Positions 43,700-52,414 of a stretch of 53,456 bases of DNA are shown here, in pieces. Source of the DNA: a bacterium. Lineage in GTDB: Archaea; Nanobdellota; Nanobdellia; SCGC-AAA011-G17; GW2011-AR17. Under the pieces are notes generated by a model that was not told the origin of the DNA, searched no databases, and saw nothing but the letters and a program-made list of their open reading frames with translations. The DNA lies in the NCBI GenBank assembly GCA_030697685.1, contig JAUYPF010000035.1:1-53456 (forward strand), given 5' to 3'. The position numbers were made by a program, and so were the translations under genes. Positions within the stretch are counted from its first letter, which is position 1; each line of letters starts with the position of its first letter.

Positions 43700-45382
43700 T
43701 TTTTTCGCTGTATGATATGCTAAAAATATATGGTACAATTCCTTTGCATTCAACACATGGTCTAAAGAAATCTTATCTCGAGAGATAAAAAACGCATCAC
43801 ACTGCCTTCCCCCTATAGAATCATGTGAACCAAAATGGAAATGTTCAAAAGCTATAATTCTCTCCCCATCAAAAGCACCATTGATAATCAAATCTCCAGA
43901 ATATTTCAACTCCGCAAAATATTTTATTTGCTTGACTAATTTTTTCTCATCACCATATTTTTGTAAAAATCTTTCTCCAACAAACTTCACATCTTTATCA
44001 GTGAGGATAACTTTTCCTTTTGCATGAAGAACAATAATATCCTTGCCTTCTTTCCCAATAGCAAAACCAACACCAGGATGCCCAACAAGTTTCTCCACAA
44101 AGCCAGGATATTTTTTTTCAATCTCAGAAATGTCACAACGATGAGCACTATCGGTAAAATACATCTGTGCTAAAGAAGAAGAATAAAGCATCAAAATTTG
44201 CTTTCTATTCTTCCAATCTATGCTAGGGTCTTTATGTTCCTTACGTAATTGTCTTCCCATATATTTCAATAAAGCATGTATTCCTATGCGCAAAGGAAAA
44301 GACATGTGTTCATAATAATAATGCAACTTATAGTAGATATATTTCATACGACTACTTCGTTCATCTTGATCTGAATGCAAACCTTTCGTAGGAAGATGAC
44401 TAATTCTCTCCACAAAAGTTTCAAAACTTTCATAATAAAGTCGATCAAAAGGAATCGCAGGAACTTGCCCATGATCGGAAAGCACATAGAAGTCATATTC
44501 ATTTTTTCTCGCAACTTTATACATTCGACGAAGATCTGCATCAATCCCCTTAAGCAAAGTAAATGCACTCAAAGAATTAGGTCCTCGATAATGCGAAATC
44601 CAATCATATCCTCCATAGGTAAGATAAATACAAGGGACATTTCTTTGCATTTCTAATAGTGCTGTTTCAGTAGAAATCTCTCTCACTGTAGCATTAATAA
44701 AAGTACGAAAAAAAGGGAAATAAGGAAAGATGAATGGCCAATTAAAATGTTTATTATACAAAAGACCTTTCAAAATCTCTAAAGAACTTTCATAAAGCTC
44801 CACACAAAATTCTATACAACTAGAAAAAATAACTTTTGTCGTTGCAAAAGGATTGAGAAGAATAAGCGCTAGAATATCTCTCAAATTTTTTTGTCCTGTT
44901 TCGGTTTTATAGAGATGAGCCACAGTAATTATAGAACGTGCAGCTCCTCCACAAAAAATATTTCCTATAGATGTTCCACCAGTAAGTATACCATAATTCT
45001 TTGCACTGATTTCCTCTTCTATTGCTCGTGCACTATCAGCAGTACCCATAACATACTGCTTCTGATTTTTTTTATCAAGAAAGCGAAAACCAGGAATATT
45101 TGAATTCTCATTATACATAATACCTGCTTGCACAAAAGGAGTTGTAGAAGGGTAGCCCGGATCAAAACGAGCAACATGATAACTCTTGAGAAGTTTTGTT
45201 AAAAAAGGAATATAGCGAGTATTTCGTAATTGTTGAAGAAGAGAATAAGAAAGCCCATCTACTTGAACGATAATAAATTTTTTATGTTGATGCGAAAGAT
45301 CTTGCAGCTTGAGTCTTCTTTTAAGAAGTGCTGATCTGCTTAAGCGTTTGCGATAAAAATCCTGTACTTTTTTTCTATTCAT
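43697..45382 (-). CDS. Type I phosphodiesterase / alkaline-phosphatase superfamily enzyme
   Basis: A 561-residue protein read from ATG 45380-45382 (MNRKKVQDFYRKRL). A longer frame to 45508 would run through the tRNA gene and is rejected. Superfamily motifs: IIVQVDGLSYSLLQQL with the first metal-binding Asp, PSTTPFVQAGIM with the nucleophile Thr, TYGGYDWISHYRGP with metal-binding Asp and His, and VLSDHGQVPAI with the D-H pair. A phosphohydrolase or phosphotransferase acting on nucleotides, lipids or glycan phosphates. No signal peptide; a hydrophobic stretch near 205-240 may be a membrane contact. Confidence 0.85.
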   Translation of the reverse strand: MNRKKVQDFYRKRLSRSALLKRRLKLQDLSHQHKKFIIVQVDGLSYSLLQQLRNTRYIPFLTKLLKSYHVARFDPGYPSTTPFVQAGIMYNENSNIPGFRFLDKKNQKQYVMGTADSARAIEEEISAKNYGILTGGTSIGNIFCGGAARSIITVAHLYKTETGQKNLRDILALILLNPFATTKVIFSSCIEFCVELYESSLEILKGLLYNKHFNWPFIFPYFPFFRTFINATVREISTETALLEMQRNVPCIYLTYGGYDWISHYRGPNSLSAFTLLKGIDADLRRMYKVARKNEYDFYVLSDHGQVPAIPFDRLYYESFETFVERISHLPTKGLHSDQDERSSRMKYIYYKLHYYYEHMSFPLRIGIHALLKYMGRQLRKEHKDPSIDWKNRKQILMLYSSSLAQMYFTDSAHRCDISEIEKKYPGFVEKLVGHPGVGFAIGKEGKDIIVLHAKGKVILTDKDVKFVGERFLQKYGDEKKLVKQIKYFAELKYSGDLIINGAFDGERIIAFEHFHFGSHDSIGGRQCDAFFISRDKISLDHVLNAKELYHIFLAYHTAKK

Positions 45383-45433
45383 TGTTTTCCAAGAAAAAGA
45401 AAAGAAAGCTCTCTTAAAAAAGCTTACCCAAAG

Positions 45434-45444
45434 ATTTATAAGGC
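45434..45444. promoter_or_regulatory. Bidirectional TATA-like box
   Basis: GATTTATAAGG read on plus and CCTTATAAATC on minus. It lies about 26 nt before the initiator tRNA (45465) and about 55 nt before the phosphodiesterase ATG (45382, leader about 30 nt). One near-palindromic box may serve both divergent genes. Confidence 0.45.
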
Positions 45445-45464
45445 ATTGAAAAGTCATAATCGAC

Positions 45465-45568
45465 AGCGAGGTAGGGCAGAGAATTAAAGGAAACTTTAAG
45501 TCGTCCAATCAGGAGTGCCCGTCGGGCTCATAACCCGGAGGTCGTCGGTTCAAATCCAACCCTCGCTA
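45465..45568 (+). tRNA. Initiator tRNA-Met (CAU) with a D-loop insertion
   Basis: The acceptor AGCGAGG pairs with CCTCGCT: A1-U72 is the archaeal initiator mark. The anticodon arm TCGGG-CTCATAA-CCCGG has the three consecutive G-C pairs of initiators. T-arm GTCGG-TTCAAAT-CCAAC has one C-A mismatch. The D-loop holds an extra segment of about 29 nt (45480-45508; edges ambiguous) containing a hairpin TTAAAG-GAAA-CTTTAA. Removing it restores the classical AG-TCAGGAG D-loop. CCA is not encoded. A LAGLIDADG gene begins 28 nt downstream. Confidence 0.9.
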
Positions 45569-45595
45569 CTTTTTTTTAAAAATATATCCTATTTA

Positions 45596-46153
45596 ATGAA
45601 AGAAAAAATCTCAAAAAAACAACTAGGCTATGTAGTAGGAGTATACTATGGAGATGGGTATATATATTATGATAAGAAATCAAGACACTATAGCATAGAG
45701 TTTTCTCTAAATTCTTTAAAAGATTTAGACATTCTTAAATTTTTAAAAGAGATACTCATAAAAGAAGGATATAATCTTTTCATTAAAAAAGATAAAAGAG
45801 GAAACTGGTTTGTAATTAAAATGTATTCAAAACAACTCTATTCTTATTTGAAAGAATACAAACTACAAAATCTCAAAAGGGAAACAAAAGATTTCAAAAT
45901 AGGATTTATTTCTGGTGTCATTGACGCAGAAGCCTATGTAGGCAATAGTACTATTGAAGTCATAAATACAGACTTAGAATTACTCAAAATCACTAAACAA
46001 ATACTTAATGAAATCAACATTAGTTCAAGTCTTAAAAAACGAGTAAGATCTAAAAAAGATACAAAAGATTCTTTCAGATTACTAGTCTCTACAAAGATCA
46101 AAAAAGCAAAGCATATCTCCCAAAAAGTTTTAAGACTATACCCTACAAAATAG
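45596..46153 (+). CDS. LAGLIDADG homing endonuclease
   Basis: A 185-residue protein read from ATG 45596 (MKEKISKKQLGYVVGVYYGD); an earlier in-frame start would lie inside the tRNA. Two LAGLIDADG helices are visible: LGYVVGVYYGDG (residues about 10-21, with the catalytic Asp D20) and IGFISGVIDAEAYV (with Asp/Glu). This is a single-chain, two-motif monomer of the size of archaeal tRNA/rRNA-intron endonucleases. It follows the split initiator tRNA by 28 nt, so it probably recognises the intron-less tRNA-Met locus. It is free-standing, not inside the intron. Confidence 0.87.
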   Translation: MKEKISKKQLGYVVGVYYGDGYIYYDKKSRHYSIEFSLNSLKDLDILKFLKEILIKEGYNLFIKKDKRGNWFVIKMYSKQLYSYLKEYKLQNLKRETKDFKIGFISGVIDAEAYVGNSTIEVINTDLELLKITKQILNEINISSSLKKRVRSKKDTKDSFRLLVSTKIKKAKHISQKVLRLYPTK

Positions 46154-46191
46154 AAAGCATTATTAAACAAAAAACCTCCACAATAGAAAGG

Positions 46192-49100
46192 ATGAGGAAA
46201 AAGATTGGTATCATTATAGTATTATGTATTCTTTTACTCAGTCAAATAAATTCTGAAGATACTATTATTGAACCAGAAGTACTCAATACTTTAGAAAATA
46301 ATAACGAAGTTCAAGTAATTGTAGAACTCAAGGAACCATTACAAGAACTTTCAATACTAAAACAGCTTTCAACTGCTGATGTCGAACTCAATCATTTCTC
46401 AGGAAACTCCTACGCAGCAAAAGTCAATGAAGAAGAACTTCAAGAACTCATTAATGATCCTAATGTCAAAAGCATACAGCAAGATGAAATTTTTCATATC
46501 CTTCTCGCAGACACAGTCCCGCTCATCAACGCATCAATAATACATTCGAGACAAAATGGCACAACAAACATGACAGGTCTTGGACAAAGTGTTTGTGTGA
46601 TTGATACAGGAATAAATACAACACATCCCGGACTCGCAGGTCGCATTGTCGCCCAAAAATGTTTCTGCGCAGTCTCTGACGCAGGTTCAGGAGGTTGCTG
46701 TCCAGGAAATGTTGCAGAGAACAGCACTGCCGCAACAGACGACCAAGGCCATGGAACGCATATCTCTGGTATCGCCGCAGGGAATGGCTCAGGTATTACA
46801 GGAGTTGCACCAGAAGCATCCATTATCGCAGTAAAAGTTGCCGATGCTGCTGGTGACGCACTTTTTTCAGATATTACCTCAGCAGTAAATTGGTGTACAA
46901 GCAATGCATCAAAATATAATATTTCAGTTATTTCAATCAGTTTAGGAGGAGGTTCTTACGCTACTTCTTGTGATTCCTCCTACACATCACTCTCTTCTGA
47001 AATTAACACTGCATGGAATAACAATGTATCTGTTGTTGTCGCTTCAGGAAATTCTGGTTTCACCACAAACATGACTGCTCCTGCATGTATCAACAAAACA
47101 ATCTCAGTATCTTCAACTACAAAAGCTGACGCAATTTCTTCTTTCTCAAATAGAAACGCATTAACAGACCTCTTCGCTCCAGGCTCTTCCATTAATTCAA
47201 CAAACCTATCCAGCATCACCAAAGTTAGTTCAGGAACATCCATGTCTGCTCCTCATGTTGCTGGGGTAGTTCTCCTGATGCAACAATATAAAGAAACAGT
47301 TGAACGAAGAAATCTAACAGTCAGTGAAATAAACATGACACTTGCAACAAATGGAACAAGTATTGATGATAATGCAGGATCAGGAAGAACTTTCATTCGT
47401 GTAGACGCAAAAAAAGCAGTTACTGCTGGAGATACTCTTTTCCCACAAATAGAAAACCCAAATACAACTTCTACAACATTATTTATTTATAGCAATATTA
47501 CTTTTATTGCAAATGTCACTGATGTCAACAGGGAAACAGTATGGATTGAAGGAAACTGGTCTGGTTCTCGAGTAAACTATACCATAACAAACAAAGTAGG
47601 AGATCAATATAATTATTCTTTGCATAATAATAGTTTTACTGCAGGTCAAGTATTTCATTGGCGTATTCACGCAAATGATAGTAATAACAATGAAAATATA
47701 ACAAGCTGGTTTACAATAACCATACTTACTGGCGCACCAAGAATAACTCTCCATAATCCTAATAACCTAACAAACACAAACAATCTTTCAAACACATTTA
47801 ACTTTACTGCTATAGAAGATGTTTCTGGAAATTTTAATTGTAGTATATACATAAACAGCATAAAAAATCAAACATCAACAACCGTCTCGAATAATACACT
47901 TACAGAATTCAGACAAAATCTTACAGAAGGAACACATCTCTGGAACATTGCATGTACAGATTCTCATAATCTTATTGGCAACTCTTCACTTAGAACATTA
48001 ATTTTGGATACAACATCCCCAACATTCAACGCAGAAGGATATACATCTCTTGTAGAACTTGGTGATAATCAATCCTATTCTATTAATCTGACAGAGCTAT
48101 ATCTCAATTATGCCAACTTCTCCTATATTGGAGTAAACTACACCCTCACAAACAGCTCCACAAATTTCTCTCGAGTATGGAGAACCTTCCAAAATGGAAC
48201 AAACCTTTTTACAATCTATGCATTAGATACTGCAAGGAATCTCAACACAACAACAGGAAATTTCACAGTCAATGATACCATAACTGGTCCGAGAATTCTC
48301 AATACTCTCTATAGCAGTAGCATAACACAAAACACCACACAAAATATTACAGTCTGGGTTTTGAACAACTTTCCTCTTTCTGCAATTCTCATCAATCCAA
48401 ATGGCTCAAACTACTCCATGGCAAATAATACTGCATATAATTTCACTTTTGCATTTACTGCAACAACTTGTGGTTCACAAAGCTTCAAAATATTTTCAAA
48501 TGACACAGCCAATGCTGGGGTAACAAATACAACATCCTATACAGTAACAGGCTGTTGTGGCGACTCCTCGTGTAGTTCTGGAGAATCCTGTTCTACATGT
48601 GCAGCAGACTGTGGAGCATGTTCCACTTCAAGTTCTACAACAACAGGAGCAGGCGGAGGAGGTGGTGGAGGAGGAACAACACCAACAACAAAATCTTTAG
48701 CACCAAGTGCAGTTATAGAAGCACCAAAAATAATAACAGAAACATTTGCGGCAGCAAGCCCAGATACAGGAATCCAAATTGAACTTGTAAGTGAAAACAT
48801 TCCTATAAGCATGGTTGATATCACACTAAATAGTGCTCTAGAAAATGTAGAAGTAACAATAGAAGCACTTGATGCTCGACCTACAGAAATTGAAAGTCCA
48901 GATGGAGTTATTTATCAATATTTAAAATTTACTACAGTCAACTTAGAAAATACAGCAATTGATTCTGCAAAGCTAGAATTTTATGTTCCAAATATTTGGT
49001 TTTTAGAAAATGCTGTTAATGAAAAGACAATACAATTACTGAGATATAATGAAGAATGGCAAGAACTCCCAACAGAATATCTTCGCTTAGAAAATGCAAA

Positions 49101-49350
49101 TCATTATTATAGTGCAACAACAGAAGGCTTTTCCTATTTTGTGATTAAAGGAGAAAAAGCAATGATTGCAACAGAAAATATCACTGCAATAGAAGAGCAA
49201 ATTCAAGCACAACAGAAAGCAGAAATAGCCCTCAAAAAAACAAACATACTCAAAGTTTTAATTATAGGGATAGGAAGTATTCTCCTCTTAATCCTTGGTA
49301 TTATTTTCCTTGTCTGGTATGAAAGAAGAAAAGAACAACAGAACCTTTAA
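46192..49350 (+). CDS. Secreted subtilisin-family protease with cell-surface anchor
   Basis: A 1052-residue S8 protease. Signal peptide (MRKKIGIIIVLCILLLSQIN), an I9-type propeptide (about 25-100), and the catalytic domain: Asp in VCVIDTGINTTHPG (near 138), His in DDQGHGTHISG (near 185), Ser in SSGTSMSAPHVAG (near 348). Two or three Ig/beta-sandwich-like domains follow with many N-x-S/T sequons. A Cys-rich module (C-x3-C-x3-E-x-C-x2-C) precedes a poly-Gly hinge, then an acidic stalk and a C-terminal transmembrane helix (VLIIGIGSILLLILGIIFLV). Likely acts outside the cell, processing host or self surface proteins. Confidence 0.92.
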   Translation: MRKKIGIIIVLCILLLSQINSEDTIIEPEVLNTLENNNEVQVIVELKEPLQELSILKQLSTADVELNHFSGNSYAAKVNEEELQELINDPNVKSIQQDEIFHILLADTVPLINASIIHSRQNGTTNMTGLGQSVCVIDTGINTTHPGLAGRIVAQKCFCAVSDAGSGGCCPGNVAENSTAATDDQGHGTHISGIAAGNGSGITGVAPEASIIAVKVADAAGDALFSDITSAVNWCTSNASKYNISVISISLGGGSYATSCDSSYTSLSSEINTAWNNNVSVVVASGNSGFTTNMTAPACINKTISVSSTTKADAISSFSNRNALTDLFAPGSSINSTNLSSITKVSSGTSMSAPHVAGVVLLMQQYKETVERRNLTVSEINMTLATNGTSIDDNAGSGRTFIRVDAKKAVTAGDTLFPQIENPNTTSTTLFIYSNITFIANVTDVNRETVWIEGNWSGSRVNYTITNKVGDQYNYSLHNNSFTAGQVFHWRIHANDSNNNENITSWFTITILTGAPRITLHNPNNLTNTNNLSNTFNFTAIEDVSGNFNCSIYINSIKNQTSTTVSNNTLTEFRQNLTEGTHLWNIACTDSHNLIGNSSLRTLILDTTSPTFNAEGYTSLVELGDNQSYSINLTELYLNYANFSYIGVNYTLTNSSTNFSRVWRTFQNGTNLFTIYALDTARNLNTTTGNFTVNDTITGPRILNTLYSSSITQNTTQNITVWVLNNFPLSAILINPNGSNYSMANNTAYNFTFAFTATTCGSQSFKIFSNDTANAGVTNTTSYTVTGCCGDSSCSSGESCSTCAADCGACSTSSSTTTGAGGGGGGGGTTPTTKSLAPSAVIEAPKIITETFAAASPDTGIQIELVSENIPISMVDITLNSALENVEVTIEALDARPTEIESPDGVIYQYLKFTTVNLENTAIDSAKLEFYVPNIWFLENAVNEKTIQLLRYNEEWQELPTEYLRLENANHYYSATTEGFSYFVIKGEKAMIATENITAIEEQIQAQQKAEIALKKTNILKVLIIGIGSILLLILGIIFLVWYERRKEQQNL

Positions 49351-49375
49351 ATAGAAAAAGAGAAAAAAGAAATAC

Positions 49376-50230
49376 ATGGAATTTATTGGTGGACAAGCAG
49401 TTATCGAAGGAGTTCTTATGAAATCTGGCTCGAGGGTAGCAATTGCAGTTCGTGACCAAGAAGGAAAAATAAAAATAAAAGAAGAAAAGCACACAAGTAT
49501 AACCAAAAAATACAAAAATCTAAACATCCCATTTGTTCGTGGTCCTATTATTCTTTTTGAAACAACCATTCTTGGTCTCAAAGCCTTAAATTATTCTGCA
49601 AACATGAATCTTGGTGACCAGAAAGAAGAAAAATTTGGCACAGTAACTCTTATTGCAACAGTTCTTTTTTCTTTACTGTTTGCACTTGCTTTATTCAAAT
49701 TATTACCTCTGGGGATTGCACAAATAACAGCAAACAATTTTGCAAGCTTTGAAAATAGATATTTATTCAATCTTCTTGAAGGCCTAACAAAAATAACAAT
49801 TTTAATTTTGTATATTTACTTGATTTCTCTCATGCCAGACATTCGAAGAACATTTCAATATCATGGAGCAGAACATAAAGTAGTAAATGCTTATGAAAAT
49901 AATGATCTCAAAAATGCAAAGAAATACTCTCGCATCCATGTACGTTGTGGCACAAGTTTTATTCTTTTTGTTTTTGCATTAAGTATTATAGTCTATTTAT
50001 TCCTCCCAATAGATATTAGTTTTCTCAGTAAATATGGATTAAGATTATTATTACTTCCAGTAATTGCCGGAATAGGCTACGAGCTAATTCGTATCAGTCC
50101 AAAATGGGAGAAAAATATCTTCTTTAAAATAATCATGACCCCTGGTTTATTATTACAAAGATTAACGACAAGAGAACCAAATGAAGAACAATTAGAAGTT
50201 GCAAAAGCTGCTTTAAATGCAGTAAAGTAA
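49376..50230 (+). CDS. DUF1385 membrane protein
   Basis: A 284-residue protein with the DUF1385 signature: N-terminal FIGGQAVIEGVLMKSG and the central histidine motif YHGAEHKVVNAYE (with RIHVRCGTSFIL after it). Four to five membrane helices are visible (LIATVLFSLLFALALFKLL; ITILILYIYLISLM; ILFVFALSIIVYLFL; LLLLPVIAGIGYELI). Possible metal-dependent membrane enzyme, function unassigned in the family. The start is close to the subtilase stop (26 nt); TTTAAATAG just upstream is a TATA-like box. Confidence 0.9.
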   Translation: MEFIGGQAVIEGVLMKSGSRVAIAVRDQEGKIKIKEEKHTSITKKYKNLNIPFVRGPIILFETTILGLKALNYSANMNLGDQKEEKFGTVTLIATVLFSLLFALALFKLLPLGIAQITANNFASFENRYLFNLLEGLTKITILILYIYLISLMPDIRRTFQYHGAEHKVVNAYENNDLKNAKKYSRIHVRCGTSFILFVFALSIIVYLFLPIDISFLSKYGLRLLLLPVIAGIGYELIRISPKWEKNIFFKIIMTPGLLLQRLTTREPNEEQLEVAKAALNAVK

Positions 50231-50232
50231 TC

Positions 50233-50835
50233 TTAAGTAGAATTTCTTTGTAAACAAGATTCTAAATGCCTATAAATGGGAACAACTTCTGAATGGAGAT
50301 AAGCAGGGAACTTTAATCGTAAACAAATTTTTCCCAAAGAAAGTGCTTTTTCTTCTTTTGTTCCGACATGAAAAGCTTCCCAAGCGTCATGCAATGTTTC
50401 TGCTTCAATAAGATAGCCTTGCATTCTTTGTACAAGATCAGAAGTATTATCCTTCCTCACAGGGTGATGAATAGAGTGAAGTAACTGAAAAGCATCAAAA
50501 TCTTCCTCTTGTTCGTCTCCATCTCGTAAAGGTTCATATCCAGAAATAAAATCTTTTTTTACTGCAGCAAAATCCAATCCAAAAGAAACAATCCCATAAG
50601 AGATAGAATTTCCTTGATCAAGGCCATAGCAAAGGTCATAGCCGGCAGCAAGATGCGCAAGCTGTGTTGCAACACGAACTTCTCTCTCATCAACATCTTT
50701 TTTAAGAAGAATCCAAATAACTCTATCTCGAAGATCAAAATATTCAAAACTCTTGCAACGAGAATAATTTTTATATGCTAAAGCTGAATGCGATGCTTCT
50801 ATGAGGAGAGAATCTCTATCTTTTTCGAAAAACAT
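50233..50835 (-). CDS. Unknown soluble protein
   Basis: A 200-residue protein, mixed alpha/beta N-terminus (SLLIEASHSALAYKNYSRCK) and helical C-terminus with several histidines (LLHSIHHPVRKD; LHDAWEAFHVGT; LHSEVVPIYRHL). The His pairs could bind a metal, but no family is recognised. A TATA-like TTTAAA lies about 26 nt upstream of ATG 50835 on the minus strand. Converges with the DUF1385 gene. Confidence 0.6.
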   Translation of the reverse strand: MFFEKDRDSLLIEASHSALAYKNYSRCKSFEYFDLRDRVIWILLKKDVDEREVRVATQLAHLAAGYDLCYGLDQGNSISYGIVSFGLDFAAVKKDFISGYEPLRDGDEQEEDFDAFQLLHSIHHPVRKDNTSDLVQRMQGYLIEAETLHDAWEAFHVGTKEEKALSLGKICLRLKFPAYLHSEVVPIYRHLESCLQRNST

Positions 50836-50883
50836 TTAGATTTTGGAGGAAGAATCCTATTTAAAGCTATGGTTGAAATTTTT

Positions 50884-51681
50884 TTAAAATGGTTTGCATA
50901 CTCCATAAAAATCACACTGTCCAGTTCTCCATTTACATAAAGGTGTAATATTCTTTTTATATTCTTCTTTCTTTTCACATGTACTTGTATGCGCATGTAT
51001 AGAAGATATTGCTACCTTTGCTCTCTGAAGAAATGGCTGATCTACAGGTAATAAATAAAGTTTATCTTTGAGAAAAAAAACTCCAACCTTATCTGGAGTC
51101 TTGCCATGCTTTTCTTGATACAAGAGAGAATAAATTCCTAACTGCAATTTTATACTATCTTTTATATCAGAATTAGCATTAGTTTTGTAATCAATTATAT
51201 GCACCTCTTCTCCTTCAGAACGAATTGCATCAATAAATCCTCGCACAGAAAGAGTATCAGAGCTATATTCTGCTTCAGTAATAGGTTTAATTTTTGTAAA
51301 AGTTTCTTCAATACCTTCAGAGAATTTTTCTTTAAAATCCTTGAGAAAAAAATTACACCAGTTCATCAGCATAATCAAAGTTTCTTCAAAATATCCGGCT
51401 AATTCTTTTTGTGGCAACTGTAAAGCAAACAATTCTTCTTTATACTCGTCCCATTGTTCTAAGAATAATTTTTGTATAGCTACTTTGAAATCTTTTTCAT
51501 AATTTGTAAAAGAAGAAACATCCAAATCATAAAAATGTTCTAAAGTAGAATGTGCAATATTTCCTCGTACCAAGTGAATACTTCCTTTCGTAGGCAGTTT
51601 TTCAATATACTGATAATAATATTTTCTATTACATTGAAAAAATGTATTAATAGACGATGGAGACTCAACTCTTTTTGGCAT
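50884..51681 (-). CDS. Cas4/RecB-like PD-(D/E)XK nuclease
   Basis: A 265-residue nuclease. The first Cys (FQCNRKYYYQYIEKL, C17) and three C-terminal ones (C249, C256 and C262 in CKWRTGQCDFYGVC) frame a Fe-S cluster like Cas4/AddB. The core has the GNIAHSTLEHF helix (H44), the Asp of VRGFIDAIRSEG, the IIDYKT strand with the catalytic Glu/Lys-type signature (D-x-K), and the QLGIYSLL helix. No CRISPR array or cas genes are near. Probably a free-standing repair or defence nuclease. Confidence 0.86.
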   Translation of the reverse strand: MPKRVESPSSINTFFQCNRKYYYQYIEKLPTKGSIHLVRGNIAHSTLEHFYDLDVSSFTNYEKDFKVAIQKLFLEQWDEYKEELFALQLPQKELAGYFEETLIMLMNWCNFFLKDFKEKFSEGIEETFTKIKPITEAEYSSDTLSVRGFIDAIRSEGEEVHIIDYKTNANSDIKDSIKLQLGIYSLLYQEKHGKTPDKVGVFFLKDKLYLLPVDQPFLQRAKVAISSIHAHTSTCEKKEEYKKNITPLCKWRTGQCDFYGVCKPF

Positions 51682-51718
51682 CTATCCTTGTGATAAAAAA
51701 GAATTTAAAAAGATTTAG

Positions 51719-52081
51719 TTACTTAGGAACAAATTCAACACCAGGAAGAGACTTAAACTCTTTATCTCCAGTAACAAAAGGAATTCCCTGCTCACGTGCA
51801 AACATATAGCCAACTGCATCAAAAAAAGAAATGTTATGCTTTGCATACCTTTGTTTAAACTGTATTGCAGATAAAAAAATGGCTAAAGAACAAGAACTGC
51901 TATAACTTTGAAATTGCTCTACCCAATAAAGAGCTGTTTGTTTGTTAAATTCCCGAAGAAGCACACCGTAGAATTCTGCAAGAGTAAGTTCTGGAATAAT
52001 AAAATCTTTTTCGAAATAATTTTTATATTTTTCATTTCCAGTAACATATTCCCATAAAACATAAGTATCTAAACATTTCAT
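51719..52081 (-). CDS. PIN-domain ribonuclease toxin (VapC-like), second copy
   Basis: A 120-residue PIN protein from ATG 52079-52081 (MKCLDTYVLWEYVTG), which overlaps the antitoxin stop (ATGA). Acidic residues: D5, E36 (LTLAEFYG), D88 (FFDAVGYMFAREQG), D106 (VTGDKEF). Order and layout are as in the pair at 29568-30144, suggesting related but diverged copies. Confidence 0.88.
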   Translation of the reverse strand: MKCLDTYVLWEYVTGNEKYKNYFEKDFIIPELTLAEFYGVLLREFNKQTALYWVEQFQSYSSSCSLAIFLSAIQFKQRYAKHNISFFDAVGYMFAREQGIPFVTGDKEFKSLPGVEFVPK

Positions 52082-52353
52082 AGCCACTTGCTCTCCTTAA
52101 AGTCTTTTCTAAATTCCTTAAGTACTTGATCAGCAGATTTTTTTGATTGTAGTTTTCCAAAAAGATCCTTTACAGCTGTGTGCTTCCTCTCAACTGTAAT
52201 AATAAGCTCTTCTCCAGGTTTTATATGCTCTGTTTGGACAAGTTCAGAAGGGAGAATCACACCTAAAGAATTTCCCCATTTCTTTGCTGTTACGAGAGCT
52301 TCTTCCATAGTATAACTATCAAGTATAACTTCCTTAAGTACTTTGTGTTCCAT
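52078..52353 (-). CDS. AbrB/MazE-type antitoxin, second copy
   Basis: A 91-residue protein with the same KKWGNSLGVILPSELV hairpin as the antitoxin at 29932-30144, and a C-terminal toxin-binding tail (KSADQVLKEFRKDFKESKWL). It has a longer N-terminus (MEHKVLKEVILDSYTMEEAL); the start at 52353 is kept because the promoter element then lies at the same distance as in the other operon. A shorter start at 52308 (MEEALVTAKKWGN) is possible. Confidence 0.82.
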   Translation of the reverse strand: MEHKVLKEVILDSYTMEEALVTAKKWGNSLGVILPSELVQTEHIKPGEELIITVERKHTAVKDLFGKLQSKKSADQVLKEFRKDFKESKWL

Positions 52354-52398
52354 AGATCCATTAGGATTATTGAATTAATAAAAACTTCTGAGAAAAAT

Positions 52399-52413
52399 CC
52401 GGAAGATTTCCGC
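52399..52413 (-). promoter_or_regulatory. 15-bp SCGRAAATCTTYCGG element, copy 3
   Basis: Reads GCGGAAATCTTCCGG on the minus strand, 45 nt before the antitoxin start at 52353. It is followed by CTCAGA and a TTTTTATTAAT box as in copy 2. Confidence 0.55.
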
Positions 52414-52414
52414 T

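Noticed and set aside
45465-45595. N-terminal extensions of the phosphodiesterase (minus) and of the homing endonuclease (plus) that run through the tRNA
   Set aside because: The tRNA fold is certain, so both longer frames are artefacts of open sequence. Internal ATGs at 45382 and 45596 fit the promoters better.
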